A DNA stretch of 64,000 bases from Thalassolituus sp006212115 (GTDB taxonomy: Bacteria; Pseudomonadota; Gammaproteobacteria; Pseudomonadales; Oceanobacteraceae). Location: assembly GCF_040372045.1 (NCBI RefSeq), contig NZ_BAABWH010000006.1. The stretch is one strand, 5' to 3'. A program made the translations under genes and the position numbers. This document shows positions 41,892-51,159 of the stretch, piece by piece; position 1 is the stretch's first letter, and each line of letters opens with the position of its first letter. The notes beneath the pieces were generated by a model. The model was not told the origin of the DNA, made no database searches, and saw only the letters and a program-made list of their open reading frames with translations.

Positions 41892-44800
41892 TCAGCGATC
41901 GTAAGACAGGTTAGGCGCCAGCCAGCGCTCCATAACATCGACGTCCATGCCTTTGCGCTTAGCAATGCTTTCAACCTGATCCTTGTCGATTTTGCCAAGA
42001 CCAAAGTAGCGGGATTCTGGGTGGGAAAAATACCAGCCACTTACGGAAGCCGCAGGCGTCATTGCAAAGCTCTCGGTCAGAGATACACCGGTGTTCTGTT
42101 CGCCATTGAGCAGTTTGAACAGGGTGGCTTTTTCAGTGTGATCCGGGCAAGCAGGGTATCCGGGCGCAGGGCGGATGCCGCGGTACTTCTCTTTGATTAA
42201 GGCTTCATTATCGAGTGCTTCATCAGCGTCGTAGCCCCAGAGGTCCTTACGGACCATCTCGTGCATACGTTCAGCAAATGCCTCGGCCAGTCGGTCTGCC
42301 AGAGCTTTCATCATGATGCTGTTGTAATCATCGTTATTTTTATCGAATTCAGAAGCCAGTGTTTCTGCTTCGATGCCTGCTGTGACGATAAATGCGCCGA
42401 CGTAATCGTCTTTGCTGCCTTCTGGAGCGATGTAGTCTGCGAGCGAGCGGTTGTTCTGACCGAATGGCTTGTCAGACTGCTGTCGTAGCTGATGCAGGGT
42501 CGCCAGCTCCTCGGTGCGATCTTCATTGAACACAACAATGTCATCGGCGCCACGGCGGTTTGCAGGCCACAGGCCGACCGCGGCTCGGGCATTGAACAGC
42601 TTCTCATCGACGATGCGCTTTAGCATCGCTTGTGCATCTTTAAACAGGTTGGTTGCGGCTTCGCCGACGACTTCATCAGTCAGGATGCGCGGGTATTTGC
42701 CAGCAAGCTCCCAGGACATAAAGAATGGCGTCCAATCGATGTAGTCGACCAGCTCTGCCAGATCAAAGTTTTCGTATACGGTAACGCCGGTTTTGTTTGG
42801 CTTCGGTGGTGTGTAGTTCTCCCAGTCGCCATCAAACGCATTCTCGCAGGCTTTCTCGTACGGGAGGTTCGCTTTCGCTTTACGGTTGGCGTTGCGTTCG
42901 CGCACGGCAATGTATTCTTCGCGACGCTCTTCGATGAACACTTTTTTGGCTTCAGGAGACACCAGCTTCTGAGCTACGCCCACAGCCCGAGATGCATCCG
43001 GTACGTACACTGCAATGTCGTTCTGGAATTGAGGCTCAATTTTTACGGCTGTGTGCGCTTTGGACGTCGTAGCACCACCAATCATCAGTGGAATCTGGTA
43101 GTTCAGACGCTGCATTTCACGGGCGACGTGAACCATCTCATCCAGTGATGGAGTGATCAGGCCCGACAGGCCGATGATGTCGCAGTTTTCTTCTTTAGCG
43201 ACTTTCAGGATTTTTTCGGCAGGGACCATCACGCCGAGGTCGACCACTTCAAAGTTGTTGCACTGCAGTACGACACCCACAATGTTCTTACCGATGTCGT
43301 GTACGTCGCCTTTTACGGTGGCCATCAGGATTTTGCCCTGAGATTCTGACTTGCCGTCTTTCTCGGCTTCAATAAATGGCAGCAGGTAGGCCACGGCCTG
43401 CTTCATCACGCGGGCACTTTTTACTACCTGAGGCAGGAACATTTTACCGGAACCAAACAAGTCACCGACCACGTTCATGCCGTCCATCAGTGGGCCTTCG
43501 ATGACCTGAATCGGGCGGTCGAACATCTGGCGCGCTTCTTCGGTGTCCTCTTCAACGAAAGCGTTGATGCCTTTCACCAAGGCGTGCGTCAGGCGCTCGG
43601 TCACGGGTAGCGAACGCCATTCTTCAGATTCTTTCTCTTGTACGGAGCCGTCGCCGCGGTACTTTTCTGCGATCTCCAGTAAGCGGTCGGTGGCGTCTTC
43701 ACGCTTGTTGAGGATGACGTCTTCCACGCGGTCTTTCAGTTCTGCGGGCAGGTCATCGTATACCGCCAGCTGACCGGCGTTGACGATGCCCATGCTCAGG
43801 CCATTTTTAATGGCGTAGTAGAGGAAGACCGAGTGAATGGCTTCCCGCACGGGCTCATTGCCACGGAACGAGAAGGACACGTTACTGACACCGCCGGAGA
43901 TCTTGGCATGTGGCAGGTTGCTGGTGATGTATTCACAGCTGTTGATGAAGTCGACCGCGTAGTTGTTGTGTTCTTCGATGCCGGTGGCCACCGCAAAGAT
44001 GTTCGGGTCGAAGATGATGTCCTGTGGCAGGAAGCCCACCTTGTCGACCAAAATGCGGTAAGAGCGCTCGCAGATTTCATTTTTGCGGGCTTCGGTATCC
44101 GCCTGGCCAGTTTCGTCAAAGGCCATAACGACCACGGCGGCGCCATAGCGCATGCAGCGCTTGGCTTTGTCGATGAATTCTTCTTCGCCTTCTTTTAGCG
44201 AGATGGAGTTCACTACGGCTTTGCCCTGGATGCATTTCAGGCCAGCTTCAATGATTTCCCACTTGGACGAGTCGACCATCACGGGCACGCGCGCGATGTC
44301 TGGCTCGGAAGCAATCAGGTTCAGATAGCGAACCATGGCCGCTTCTGAATCCAACATGCCTTCGTCCATGTTGATGTCGATGATCTGAGCGCCGTTTTCA
44401 ACCTGTTGGCGAGCCACTTCGAGGGCTTCGTCGTAGGCTTCTTCTTTAATCAGACGCTTAAAGCGTGCAGAACCGGTGACGTTGGCACGTTCGCCTACGT
44501 TCACAAACAGACTGGTTTCGTCGAAGTTGAAAGGCTCCAGACCAGACAGGCGGCACGCTGGCTTGATGTCAGGCAGCGTGCGCGGCTTGTGCTTTTTCAC
44601 TGCATCGGCAATGGCCTTGATGTGCGCAGGTGATGTACCGCAGCAGCCACCGATGATGTTCAGGAAGCCGCTGGATGCGAACTCTTCAACGATCGCTGCC
44701 ATTTCTTCGGGAGTCTGATCGTATTCACCGAATTCGTTTGGCAGGCCCGCGTTAGGGTGGGCCGATACGTAGCATTCAGACTTGTTCGAGAGTTCTTCGA

Positions 44801-45602
44801 CGTGAGGGCGCAACTCTTCTGCGCCCAGGGCGCAGTTCAGACCGATGGACAGCGGCTTGGCGTGCGCCAGTGAGTTGTAAAAGGCTTCTGCGGTCTGGCC
44901 CGAAAGCGTACGACCAGAGGCGTCAGTGATTGTCCCTGAGATCATTATTGGCAGTTCTTCGCCGCGCTGCTCGAACACTTCCTGCACCGCATAAATAGCG
45001 GCCTTGGCGTTCAGGGTATCGAATACCGTTTCGATCAGGATGATGTCGGCGCCACCGTCCATCAGGCCTTCAGTCGCCTCAATGTATTCTTCAACCAGTT
45101 GGTCGAAGGTGATAGCGCGGTAGCCGGGGTCGTTAACGTCCGGTGAAATGGAGCACGTTTTACTGGTTGGGCCGAGAACACCTGCCACATAACGTGGAAT
45201 GCCCGTCTCTGCTTCCACCTCGTCAGCCACTTTACGGGCAACCGCTGCGGCCTGCTGGTTCAGCTCGAGTACCAGGTCTTCCATGTCGTAGTCGGCTTGC
45301 GATACGCGGGTTGAGTTGAAGCTGTTGGTCTCGACGATGTCGGCACCGGCCATAAAGTACTGGCGGTGAATGCCGGCAATGATGTCAGGCTGGGTAATCA
45401 CCAGCAGGTCGTTGTTGCCTTTCACATCCTGAGGGATGTCGGCAAAACGCTCGCCACGATAATCGGCTTCTTCCAGCTGATGGCTCTGAATGAGTGTGCC
45501 CATACCACCGTCGAGAATATGAATGCGCTCTTCCATATTCTTTTTCAGGGTGGCGATGCGTTGCTGACGTAATTCTTTGTTGGCAGTAACTGTCTGGCTC
45601 AT
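41892..45602 (-). CDS. metH: cobalamin-dependent methionine synthase
   Basis: A 1236-residue cytosolic enzyme that moves the methyl group from 5-methyl-THF to homocysteine through methylcobalamin. All four modules are visible: homocysteine domain with zinc cysteines in GLNCALGAE and GGCCGTSPAH (about 320); pterin domain from 'FVNVGERANVTGS'; cobalamin domain with the DVHDIGKNI motif near 760, whose histidine coordinates cobalt; and the C-terminal reactivation domain with 'RPAPGYPACPDH' that binds SAM. Length is the E. coli size. No B12 riboswitch is evident in the 220-nt upstream region. A MATE gene follows closely. Confidence 0.97.
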   Translation of the reverse strand: MSQTVTANKELRQQRIATLKKNMEERIHILDGGMGTLIQSHQLEEADYRGERFADIPQDVKGNNDLLVITQPDIIAGIHRQYFMAGADIVETNSFNSTRVSQADYDMEDLVLELNQQAAAVARKVADEVEAETGIPRYVAGVLGPTSKTCSISPDVNDPGYRAITFDQLVEEYIEATEGLMDGGADIILIETVFDTLNAKAAIYAVQEVFEQRGEELPIMISGTITDASGRTLSGQTAEAFYNSLAHAKPLSIGLNCALGAEELRPHVEELSNKSECYVSAHPNAGLPNEFGEYDQTPEEMAAIVEEFASSGFLNIIGGCCGTSPAHIKAIADAVKKHKPRTLPDIKPACRLSGLEPFNFDETSLFVNVGERANVTGSARFKRLIKEEAYDEALEVARQQVENGAQIIDINMDEGMLDSEAAMVRYLNLIASEPDIARVPVMVDSSKWEIIEAGLKCIQGKAVVNSISLKEGEEEFIDKAKRCMRYGAAVVVMAFDETGQADTEARKNEICERSYRILVDKVGFLPQDIIFDPNIFAVATGIEEHNNYAVDFINSCEYITSNLPHAKISGGVSNVSFSFRGNEPVREAIHSVFLYYAIKNGLSMGIVNAGQLAVYDDLPAELKDRVEDVILNKREDATDRLLEIAEKYRGDGSVQEKESEEWRSLPVTERLTHALVKGINAFVEEDTEEARQMFDRPIQVIEGPLMDGMNVVGDLFGSGKMFLPQVVKSARVMKQAVAYLLPFIEAEKDGKSESQGKILMATVKGDVHDIGKNIVGVVLQCNNFEVVDLGVMVPAEKILKVAKEENCDIIGLSGLITPSLDEMVHVAREMQRLNYQIPLMIGGATTSKAHTAVKIEPQFQNDIAVYVPDASRAVGVAQKLVSPEAKKVFIEERREEYIAVRERNANRKAKANLPYEKACENAFDGDWENYTPPKPNKTGVTVYENFDLAELVDYIDWTPFFMSWELAGKYPRILTDEVVGEAATNLFKDAQAMLKRIVDEKLFNARAAVGLWPANRRGADDIVVFNEDRTEELATLHQLRQQSDKPFGQNNRSLADYIAPEGSKDDYVGAFIVTAGIEAETLASEFDKNNDDYNSIMMKALADRLAEAFAERMHEMVRKDLWGYDADEALDNEALIKEKYRGIRPAPGYPACPDHTEKATLFKLLNGEQNTGVSLTESFAMTPAASVSGWYFSHPESRYFGLGKIDKDQVESIAKRKGMDVDVMERWLAPNLSYDR

Positions 45603-45637
45603 GCTCTCTGACTCATGGTGTCCGGCTGATAGTCAAC

Positions 45638-45667
45638 GACAATCGATGAAGTGAAGACAATCGATGA
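45638..45667. repeat. 12-bp direct repeat upstream of metH
   Basis: GACAATCGATGA occurs at 45638-45649 and again at 45656-45667, an 18-bp period, 36 nt upstream of the metH start on the minus strand and in the metH-nfuA divergent gap. It may be an operator or a small duplication. Confidence 0.5.
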
Positions 45668-45822
45668 CGTAAAAATGGCGGCAAATACTACCAGAGTATG
45701 GTGCATGTGTCGTGTTCTTCAGGGATGAAACCAAAATAGTGGGTAAACCTGACTGTTCCGCTTGGATATTCGCAATGCATCCCCATTGAGTTACACTACA
45801 CGCCTGTTTTTGAGGGAGTCTT

Positions 45823-46413
45823 ATGACTACATACGTTGAAATTACACCGGATGCGGAAGAGTACCTTGCAGGTCTTCTTGAGAAGCAGACGGTTGAAGGC
45901 ATGTCCGTTCGCATCTTTATCACTCAGCCGGGTACCCGTCACGCTGAGACCTGTCTGGCATACTGTCGCCCGGAGGAAGTGAATCCGGCCGATGAGTTGC
46001 AGCAGATGGACAAGTTGCGTGTGTATGTCGAGGCGATGAGTATTCCGTATCTCGAAGAGTCAAAGATCGACTTTGCCAAAGATCGTATGGGTGGTCAGTT
46101 AACGATCAAGGCTCCTAATGCCAAGATGCCAAAAGTAACGGCAGATAGCCCTGTAGAAGAGCGCATTAAATACCTTCTGTATACCGAGATTAACCCGGGT
46201 CTGGCGTCGCATGGTGGCGAAGTGAGTCTGGTGGAATTTACCGACGAAGGTGTGGCGGTACTGGAATTTGGTGGTGGTTGTCAGGGGTGTAGTGCGGTCG
46301 ATATGACGTTGAAAGATGGCGTAGAAGCGACCCTGAAGGAAAAAATCCCTGAAATCTCGGGCGTACGTGATGTGACCGATCATACCGATACGGAAAACGC
46401 CTACTTCAAATAG
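45823..46413 (+). CDS. nfuA: Fe/S biogenesis protein NfuA
   Basis: A 196-residue carrier that hands [4Fe-4S] clusters to target enzymes. The N-terminal half is a degenerate A-type domain (about 1-95) that has lost the three cluster cysteines at the usual spacing. The C-terminal Nfu domain has the cluster-bridging pair Cys153-x-x-Cys156 in FGGGCQGCSAVD. GGGAG precedes the ATG. It is transcribed divergently from metH. Length is the same as in E. coli. Confidence 0.95.
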   Translation: MTTYVEITPDAEEYLAGLLEKQTVEGMSVRIFITQPGTRHAETCLAYCRPEEVNPADELQQMDKLRVYVEAMSIPYLEESKIDFAKDRMGGQLTIKAPNAKMPKVTADSPVEERIKYLLYTEINPGLASHGGEVSLVEFTDEGVAVLEFGGGCQGCSAVDMTLKDGVEATLKEKIPEISGVRDVTDHTDTENAYFK

Positions 46414-46468
46414 CAGGCCGGCTGATTGGTGCTCTGATGTCCTTTCGTCAGGCGCCAACCAGTTACCC

Positions 46469-46513
46469 GCAGTAGCACTTGCAGTAGCACTCTCGCACTT
46501 GGTAGCACTCTCG
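46469..46513. repeat. short imperfect direct repeats
   Basis: The unit (A/G)GTAGCACT occurs three times between nfuA and the PilZ gene: in GCAGTAGCACTT, GCAGTAGCACTCTCG and GGTAGCACTCTCG. This looks like local slippage duplication. Confidence 0.5.
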
Positions 46514-46515
46514 TT

Positions 46516-46537
46516 CCCCATCCTGTAACGGGTGGGG
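46516..46537. terminator. possible hairpin after nfuA
   Basis: CCCCATCC pairs with GGGTGGGG (one G-T pair) around loop TGTAAC between the convergent nfuA and PilZ genes. No T-run follows on either strand, so termination efficiency is doubtful. Confidence 0.35.
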
Positions 46538-46543
46538 GAGCGT

Positions 46544-46870
46544 TTAATGTATCACTTCTATTTCTGCGCCTGCGCGGTAAACCTGCGGCGCAACCTCTGT
46601 CACTCTGCATACTTTTATTCTGGCCTGTAGTGGAGTCACCGGGCCGTGTCCCGGGTTTAATACAAACTCGGCGGTTTGTCCGTCCGATAGTTCGGCATGA
46701 GACTCGAACTGAACCCCATGACTGCTGAGGTCAATGCAAACGATGTGCTGAGTTTTGCCATCCTGAGTGGTGATTTGCGCAGGGGCGTCGATCTGCATGC
46801 GCAGGTGGCGACGCTTTTCTTCGTAGTGTCGGCTTTTGGGTGTTGTTTGGTTTGCTGACAGTGACTGCAT
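46544..46870 (-). CDS. PilZ domain protein
   Basis: A 108-residue single PilZ domain, a cyclic-di-GMP effector. The binding motif is present: the arginine-rich EKRRHLRM near 17-24 (R-x-x-x-R) and IDLSSHGVQF near 46-55 (D-x-S-x-x-G). The ATG at 46870 has AGGAG 9 nt upstream; a longer frame reaching 46969 has no PilZ similarity. It lies divergently from the RssB-like regulator. It may modulate motility, adhesion or polysaccharide through protein contact. Confidence 0.87.
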   Translation of the reverse strand: MQSLSANQTTPKSRHYEEKRRHLRMQIDAPAQITTQDGKTQHIVCIDLSSHGVQFESHAELSDGQTAEFVLNPGHGPVTPLQARIKVCRVTEVAPQVYRAGAEIEVIH

Positions 46871-47043
46871 TCTGAGTTCTCCTGAGTTGGTAGGTTGTAC
46901 TCTCTGCTCTCCATTCTGAAGAAGCAGGGTTCGTGCCATTTGACGGTCAGGCCAGAGCGGTTCTGACAATTGGTTGATAACCGTTGCATGCGGAAGAACT
47001 TAAAGGTAACGTTCGCCAGATATCCGACGCTGGGGAGAGGCTG

Positions 47044-48216
47044 ATGGCCGCGAGCGTGCTGGTCATTGATGATGATTCGACTGTACGAGACAGTGTTGTT
47101 GCGTACCTTGATGACTGCGATTACGAAATGATGTCGGCAGACAGTGCGCAAAGTGCTTTGTCTGTACTGGAAAACGAAACTCCGGATGCCGTTATTTGTG
47201 ATCTGAAAATGCCAGGCATGAATGGCATACAGCTACTCGAGAAACTCAGCGAAAGTCATCCGGGGCTTCCCGTTATCGTCGTTTCCGGTGCTGGCGTGAT
47301 GGATGATGTCGTACGCGCTCTTCGATTGGGTGCTGCTGACTTTCTGGTTAAACCCATCCTCGATCTTGAAGTCCTCGTACATGCGCTGCGTAAAGCACTC
47401 AATCATCAGGCTCTTGAACGTGAGAATCGTGCCTATCGTGATCACCTCGAAGCAACCAACCGGGAGCTGAAACTCGGCCTTGATGAGCTGCGCGCCGATC
47501 AGCAGGCAGGACGCCAGGCTCAGCTAAGAATGCTGCCTGAGCCACTCACTGTAAAAGGTGTCGCCTGTGAGCATCGTCTCCAGCCGTCGCTGATGTTGAG
47601 TGGTGATTTTCTGGATTTTATCGAGGTTGATGAGGATCGCCTCGCGTTCTACATCGCTGATGTCTCTGGACATGGTGCGTCCTCGGCCTTTGTGACCGTC
47701 CTTCTTAAGAATCTGACCTACCGCCTCAAGCGCAACTTTCAGCGCGGCTCAAGTGACGACGTGGTTATGCCTGAGGTGGTTCTGTCGCGGATTAATAATG
47801 AGTTGTTGGCGTCGGAGTTAGATAAACATCTGACCATCTTTTACGGCTTGCTGACTCTGTCGACTGGAGAGTTGTCTTACTCTGTAGGAGGGCACTTTCC
47901 TATGCCGGTTCTCATTGGTTCGGGTGGGGCAAGATTCCTTGAGGGGCGCGGTATGCCGGTTGGTTTGTTTAAAGAGGCTCAATACGAGTGCACCTCTATG
48001 GATTTGCCCGATGACTTTCGTCTTATGCTCTTTTCGGACGGAATACTGGAAATTATCGACGAACCGTCCTTGAATGATAAAGAGAGCAAGTTGCTGGCCA
48101 TGGCCAGTCAATCGGAAGGTAACCTGGACTCCTTCTGGTCAATAGCAGGCGTCGCCGGACACGAAGAAGTGCCGGACGATATAGCCGTAGCCACAGTGAG
48201 TAGAGGTGGGCTATGA
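47044..48216 (+). CDS. response regulator with PP2C phosphatase output (RssB-like)
   Basis: A 390-residue protein with a receiver domain (about 3-125; phospho-acceptor Asp53 in ICDLKMPG) and a C-terminal PP2C/SpoIIE-type serine phosphatase (about 180-385: 'LSGDFLDFIEV', 'FYIADVSGHGASSAF', 'LMLFSDGILE', 'PDDIAVA' supply metal-binding aspartates). Pseudomonad homologues are called RssB. The ATG at 47044 follows GGGGAGAGG. Its stop overlaps the next gene, a STAS protein, by 4 nt. The likely logic is that the phosphatase dephosphorylates the STAS partner in a partner-switching system, either releasing or tying up an anti-sigma factor not in the window. Confidence 0.9.
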   Translation: MAASVLVIDDDSTVRDSVVAYLDDCDYEMMSADSAQSALSVLENETPDAVICDLKMPGMNGIQLLEKLSESHPGLPVIVVSGAGVMDDVVRALRLGAADFLVKPILDLEVLVHALRKALNHQALERENRAYRDHLEATNRELKLGLDELRADQQAGRQAQLRMLPEPLTVKGVACEHRLQPSLMLSGDFLDFIEVDEDRLAFYIADVSGHGASSAFVTVLLKNLTYRLKRNFQRGSSDDVVMPEVVLSRINNELLASELDKHLTIFYGLLTLSTGELSYSVGGHFPMPVLIGSGGARFLEGRGMPVGLFKEAQYECTSMDLPDDFRLMLFSDGILEIIDEPSLNDKESKLLAMASQSEGNLDSFWSIAGVAGHEEVPDDIAVATVSRGGL

Positions 48217-48698
48217 CATCAGGTGTCGTTGAAGTCGCATTCGAAGAGGGTGTGCACGTCATTCGCTTGAGTGGAGATGTCCGTTTGAATCTATGCTCAA
48301 CGCTGGAGCGCTACGTTGATGAGTTTCTCGCGCAAGGTCAGTTTCACAACGTGATGATTGACCTGTCTGCCGCCGACGGGGTCGATAGTACCACGCTTGG
48401 TCAACTCGCCAAGATTTCTATCTTATGCCGTGAGCAGTTCAGTATTACACCCACCATCAGTAGTCCCAATGACGGTATAACCCGCATCCTTCTTAGTATG
48501 GGGTTCGATCAGGTCTTTCATATTGTTGATAGTGAAATCGAAGACGACGGCCGTTTTGAGCGCTGGGTTGCCGATGTGGTTGACGAGGAGTGTGCTCGGG
48601 AACAGGTGATTGAAGCGCATAAGGTCTTGATGAGCCTGAATCATAAGAACGCCGAAACTTTCCGCGAGCTGGTCGATACGCTCGAAGCTGGCCGCTAG
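48213..48698 (+). CDS. STAS-domain anti-sigma-factor antagonist
   Basis: A 161-residue protein with a STAS domain at about 8-105 and a short C-terminal tail. The phosphorylatable site is DSTTLG at 58-63, matching the D-S/T-x-x-G loop of SpoIIAA-type antagonists. It is coupled to the upstream PP2C regulator by ATGA overlap and matches the second gene of the pseudomonad rssBC pair. The partner kinase (HPK/anti-sigma) is not adjacent. The C-terminal 50 residues are helical and of unknown role. Confidence 0.88.
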   Translation: MTSGVVEVAFEEGVHVIRLSGDVRLNLCSTLERYVDEFLAQGQFHNVMIDLSAADGVDSTTLGQLAKISILCREQFSITPTISSPNDGITRILLSMGFDQVFHIVDSEIEDDGRFERWVADVVDEECAREQVIEAHKVLMSLNHKNAETFRELVDTLEAGR

Positions 48699-48742
48699 TT
48701 CATATTCAAATAATCAGTAAAGCAGTGTTACAGGGGAAAATC

Positions 48743-49768
48743 GTGGCTATTCAACGTGCCGCCGTGATTGGGGGCGGTAGTTTTGGTACCGTCATTGCCA
48801 ATATTCTTGCCGATAATGGCGTCAAAGTTCTTCAGTGGATGCGCAATGAAGCCGTTGCCGAGTCCATCAATACCCAGCATGTTAATCCGGACTACCTGCC
48901 TGATACGACACTGAATTCGGCCTTAAGAGCCACGACCGATCTGACCGAGGCGGTGCAGGATGCCGAGGTTATTTTTGTTTCAGTGCCAAGTCGGTTTGTT
49001 CGTCAGGTTGTATCGTCCTTCGTCCATCAGTTGACGCCGGAGCAGGCCCTGGTCAGTACCACGAAAGGCATTGAGCCAGATCGATTTTTGCTGATGAGTC
49101 AGGTTCTTGAAGAGCTTTGTCCTGATAATCCGGTGGCGGTGATTAGCGGGCCGAATCTAGCAAAAGAGATCGCTCGTCGCGAGTTGGCTGCAACTGTAAT
49201 TGCAAGCAAAAACAGCGACTTACGTCGAAATCTTCAAGAATCTCTTAGCTGTAGTTACTTTCGGGTATATGCGGCGGATGACCTTTATGGTGTCGAACTT
49301 GGCGGTGCGCTTAAGAATATTTATGCCATCGTATCCGGTTTTATTGCTGCATTGGGTATGGGCGAAAACACCAAGTCTATGATTATTACGCGCTCACTGG
49401 CGGAGATGAGCCGGTTCGCTCAGGCGATGGGTGCTAACCCGCTGACATTCCTTGGTCTGGCTGGAGTGGGAGATCTGGTGGTGACATGTATGTCTCCGCT
49501 CAGTCGTAACTACCGGGTCGGCTACGCCATTGGCTCTGGTCAGTCGCTTGAAGAGTCAGTCGATGAGCTGGGTGAAGTGGCAGAAGGTGTGAATACCCTG
49601 CGCTATGTCAGGGAAAAAGCCATCGAACTTGATATATATATGCCTCTGGTAATGGGGGCGTATGAGATTTTGTTTAATCATGCCGACCCGAAGGATGTGG
49701 CCAAAGGCTTGATGACAGGCGCATTTGCGTCAGATGTAGAGTTTGCCTTGCCGAGCCACCAAATCTGA
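48743..49768 (+). CDS. gpsA: glycerol-3-phosphate dehydrogenase [NAD(P)+]
   Basis: A 341-residue enzyme that reduces dihydroxyacetone phosphate to sn-glycerol-3-phosphate, the backbone of phospholipids. The Rossmann motif is VIGGGSFGTVIA near 8-19. The catalytic lysine region is VELGGALKNIYAIVSG near 188-203, and 'GLAGVGDLVVTC' is near 245-256. The GTG at 48743 has CAGGGG 7 nt upstream and is preferred to a GTG 18 nt earlier. sixA follows after 22 nt. Confidence 0.95.
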   Translation: MAIQRAAVIGGGSFGTVIANILADNGVKVLQWMRNEAVAESINTQHVNPDYLPDTTLNSALRATTDLTEAVQDAEVIFVSVPSRFVRQVVSSFVHQLTPEQALVSTTKGIEPDRFLLMSQVLEELCPDNPVAVISGPNLAKEIARRELAATVIASKNSDLRRNLQESLSCSYFRVYAADDLYGVELGGALKNIYAIVSGFIAALGMGENTKSMIITRSLAEMSRFAQAMGANPLTFLGLAGVGDLVVTCMSPLSRNYRVGYAIGSGQSLEESVDELGEVAEGVNTLRYVREKAIELDIYMPLVMGAYEILFNHADPKDVAKGLMTGAFASDVEFALPSHQI

Positions 49769-49790
49769 ATAGACCGCATGCGGAGTGCAT

Positions 49791-50261
49791 ATGGCGCGTA
49801 TATTTATCATACGGCACGGAAGCGCCGTGCCCGGTATGGATCTCGACTCTGAAAGGGTGCTTACGCACAAAGGCGAAGAGGAGGCAGCGGCTGTAGCAAG
49901 CTGGGTTTCCTCCCAAGTGCAGCCTGGGGCGGTTTTGTATGCCAGCCCATATCGACGTGCTCAACAGACCGCAACTGCAGTTGCAGCGGCGTCAGGGTTG
50001 ATTATCAACACGCTGGATGCCATCACCCCATCTGGCAGCGCACCTGTGATTGCAGATATGTTGACGAGTGAAAGCGGGGACGTCGTTGTGGTGTCGCATT
50101 TACCGCTTGTTGGGCGTCTCGCGTCTCTACTTGTTGAAGGCTTTGAGTTGGATCAGCCTTGGTCACCAGCCGAATGCTGGTTGCTCAGCGGCGACATTAT
50201 TGCATCAGGTTGTATGTCGGTAGAGCAGACCTGGTACCCTGCGCTCGCTTCAATCGGTTAG
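49791..50261 (+). CDS. sixA: phosphohistidine phosphatase SixA
   Basis: A 156-residue histidine phosphatase that removes phosphate from phosphohistidine proteins such as HPt domains or PTS proteins. The catalytic RHG triplet lies at 7-9 (IFIIRHGSA). 'ASPYRRAQQTA' supplies the second arginine, and 'VVSHLPLVG' near 100-108 supplies the second histidine. GCGGAG at 49780-49785 precedes ATG 49791, favouring it over a GTG six nt upstream. It lies in the gpsA operon, as in several gammaproteobacteria. Confidence 0.9.
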   Translation: MARIFIIRHGSAVPGMDLDSERVLTHKGEEEAAAVASWVSSQVQPGAVLYASPYRRAQQTATAVAAASGLIINTLDAITPSGSAPVIADMLTSESGDVVVVSHLPLVGRLASLLVEGFELDQPWSPAECWLLSGDIIASGCMSVEQTWYPALASIG

Positions 50262-50364
50262 GGCGTATACTCCTAACTGACTGAAATCTGTGTCTTTTTC
50301 ACCTTGAGATGAACTCCTTGGCAGAGTAGGGTCTGGGCTTTGATTGCCATCTTACGAAGTCGTT

Positions 50365-51159
50365 ATGAATCAAGCCCTTCATATTGCTCATGCTAATGGT
50401 TTTACCGGTGGAACCTATTCTGCGTTGGCTGAGCGTTTATCGTCTCATTATCGTGTCAGTGCTATTGATCAGGTAGCGCATAACCCAACGTTTCCGGTGA
50501 CTGATAACTGGAATCATCTCGTCAACGAGCTGATTCACCATTTTGAGACGCAGTTCAGTCAGCCAGTAATTGCGGTTGGTCACTCGCTTGGCGGCGTTCT
50601 CAGTCTGCTGGTCTCTCTGAAGCGTCCTGACCTTGTGAAGGCGCTGATCATTCTCGATTCTCCCGTTATGCCAGCCTGGCAGGCGCATGGTATGCGCTTT
50701 CTGAAGCTTACCCGGCTCAACGAGCGTCTTTTCCCGATACGTAGAATCGAGGAAAGAAAGACGGACTGGGCAGACTTTGATGAAGCCTGGGCGTACTTTT
50801 CAGGTAAGTCGTTGATGCGGAACTTTGATCCGCGTTGTCTCGAAGACTATATCCGTAGCGGTACCACAGAAGTTGATGGTCGCCTTAAGCTGACCTACGA
50901 CCCACAGCTGGAAGCGAATATCTGGCGCACCATACCTCATAACATTCATGCACGAATTGCTGGTAAGCTCACGGTTCCCGCCGCGGTGATTGGCGGGCGT
51001 AGTAGTGAGTATTTCAAGCCCGTCAACGGAGCTTATATGAAAGGTATCGGCATGAAATTGAAATGGACTGAGGGCTCGCACATGTTTCCTCTGGAGCATC
51101 CTGACGCGACGGCCGATCTTATTCATCACACCCTCAGGGAGTTGCTGGGTGGTCGTTGA
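50365..51159 (+). CDS. alpha/beta hydrolase
   Basis: A 264-residue alpha/beta-fold hydrolase. The oxyanion region is AHANGFTGGTYSAL near 7-20, the nucleophile serine is in VGHSLGGVLSLL near 73-84, and the late catalytic residues are probably the Asp in the 'GGRSSEYFKP' neighbourhood and the His of EGSHMFPLEHP near 240. ATG 50365 is preferred over an in-frame TTG at 50344. It overlaps the next hydrolase gene by 11 nt. The two share fold but little sequence. The substrate is unknown. Confidence 0.85.
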   Translation: MNQALHIAHANGFTGGTYSALAERLSSHYRVSAIDQVAHNPTFPVTDNWNHLVNELIHHFETQFSQPVIAVGHSLGGVLSLLVSLKRPDLVKALIILDSPVMPAWQAHGMRFLKLTRLNERLFPIRRIEERKTDWADFDEAWAYFSGKSLMRNFDPRCLEDYIRSGTTEVDGRLKLTYDPQLEANIWRTIPHNIHARIAGKLTVPAAVIGGRSSEYFKPVNGAYMKGIGMKLKWTEGSHMFPLEHPDATADLIHHTLRELLGGR

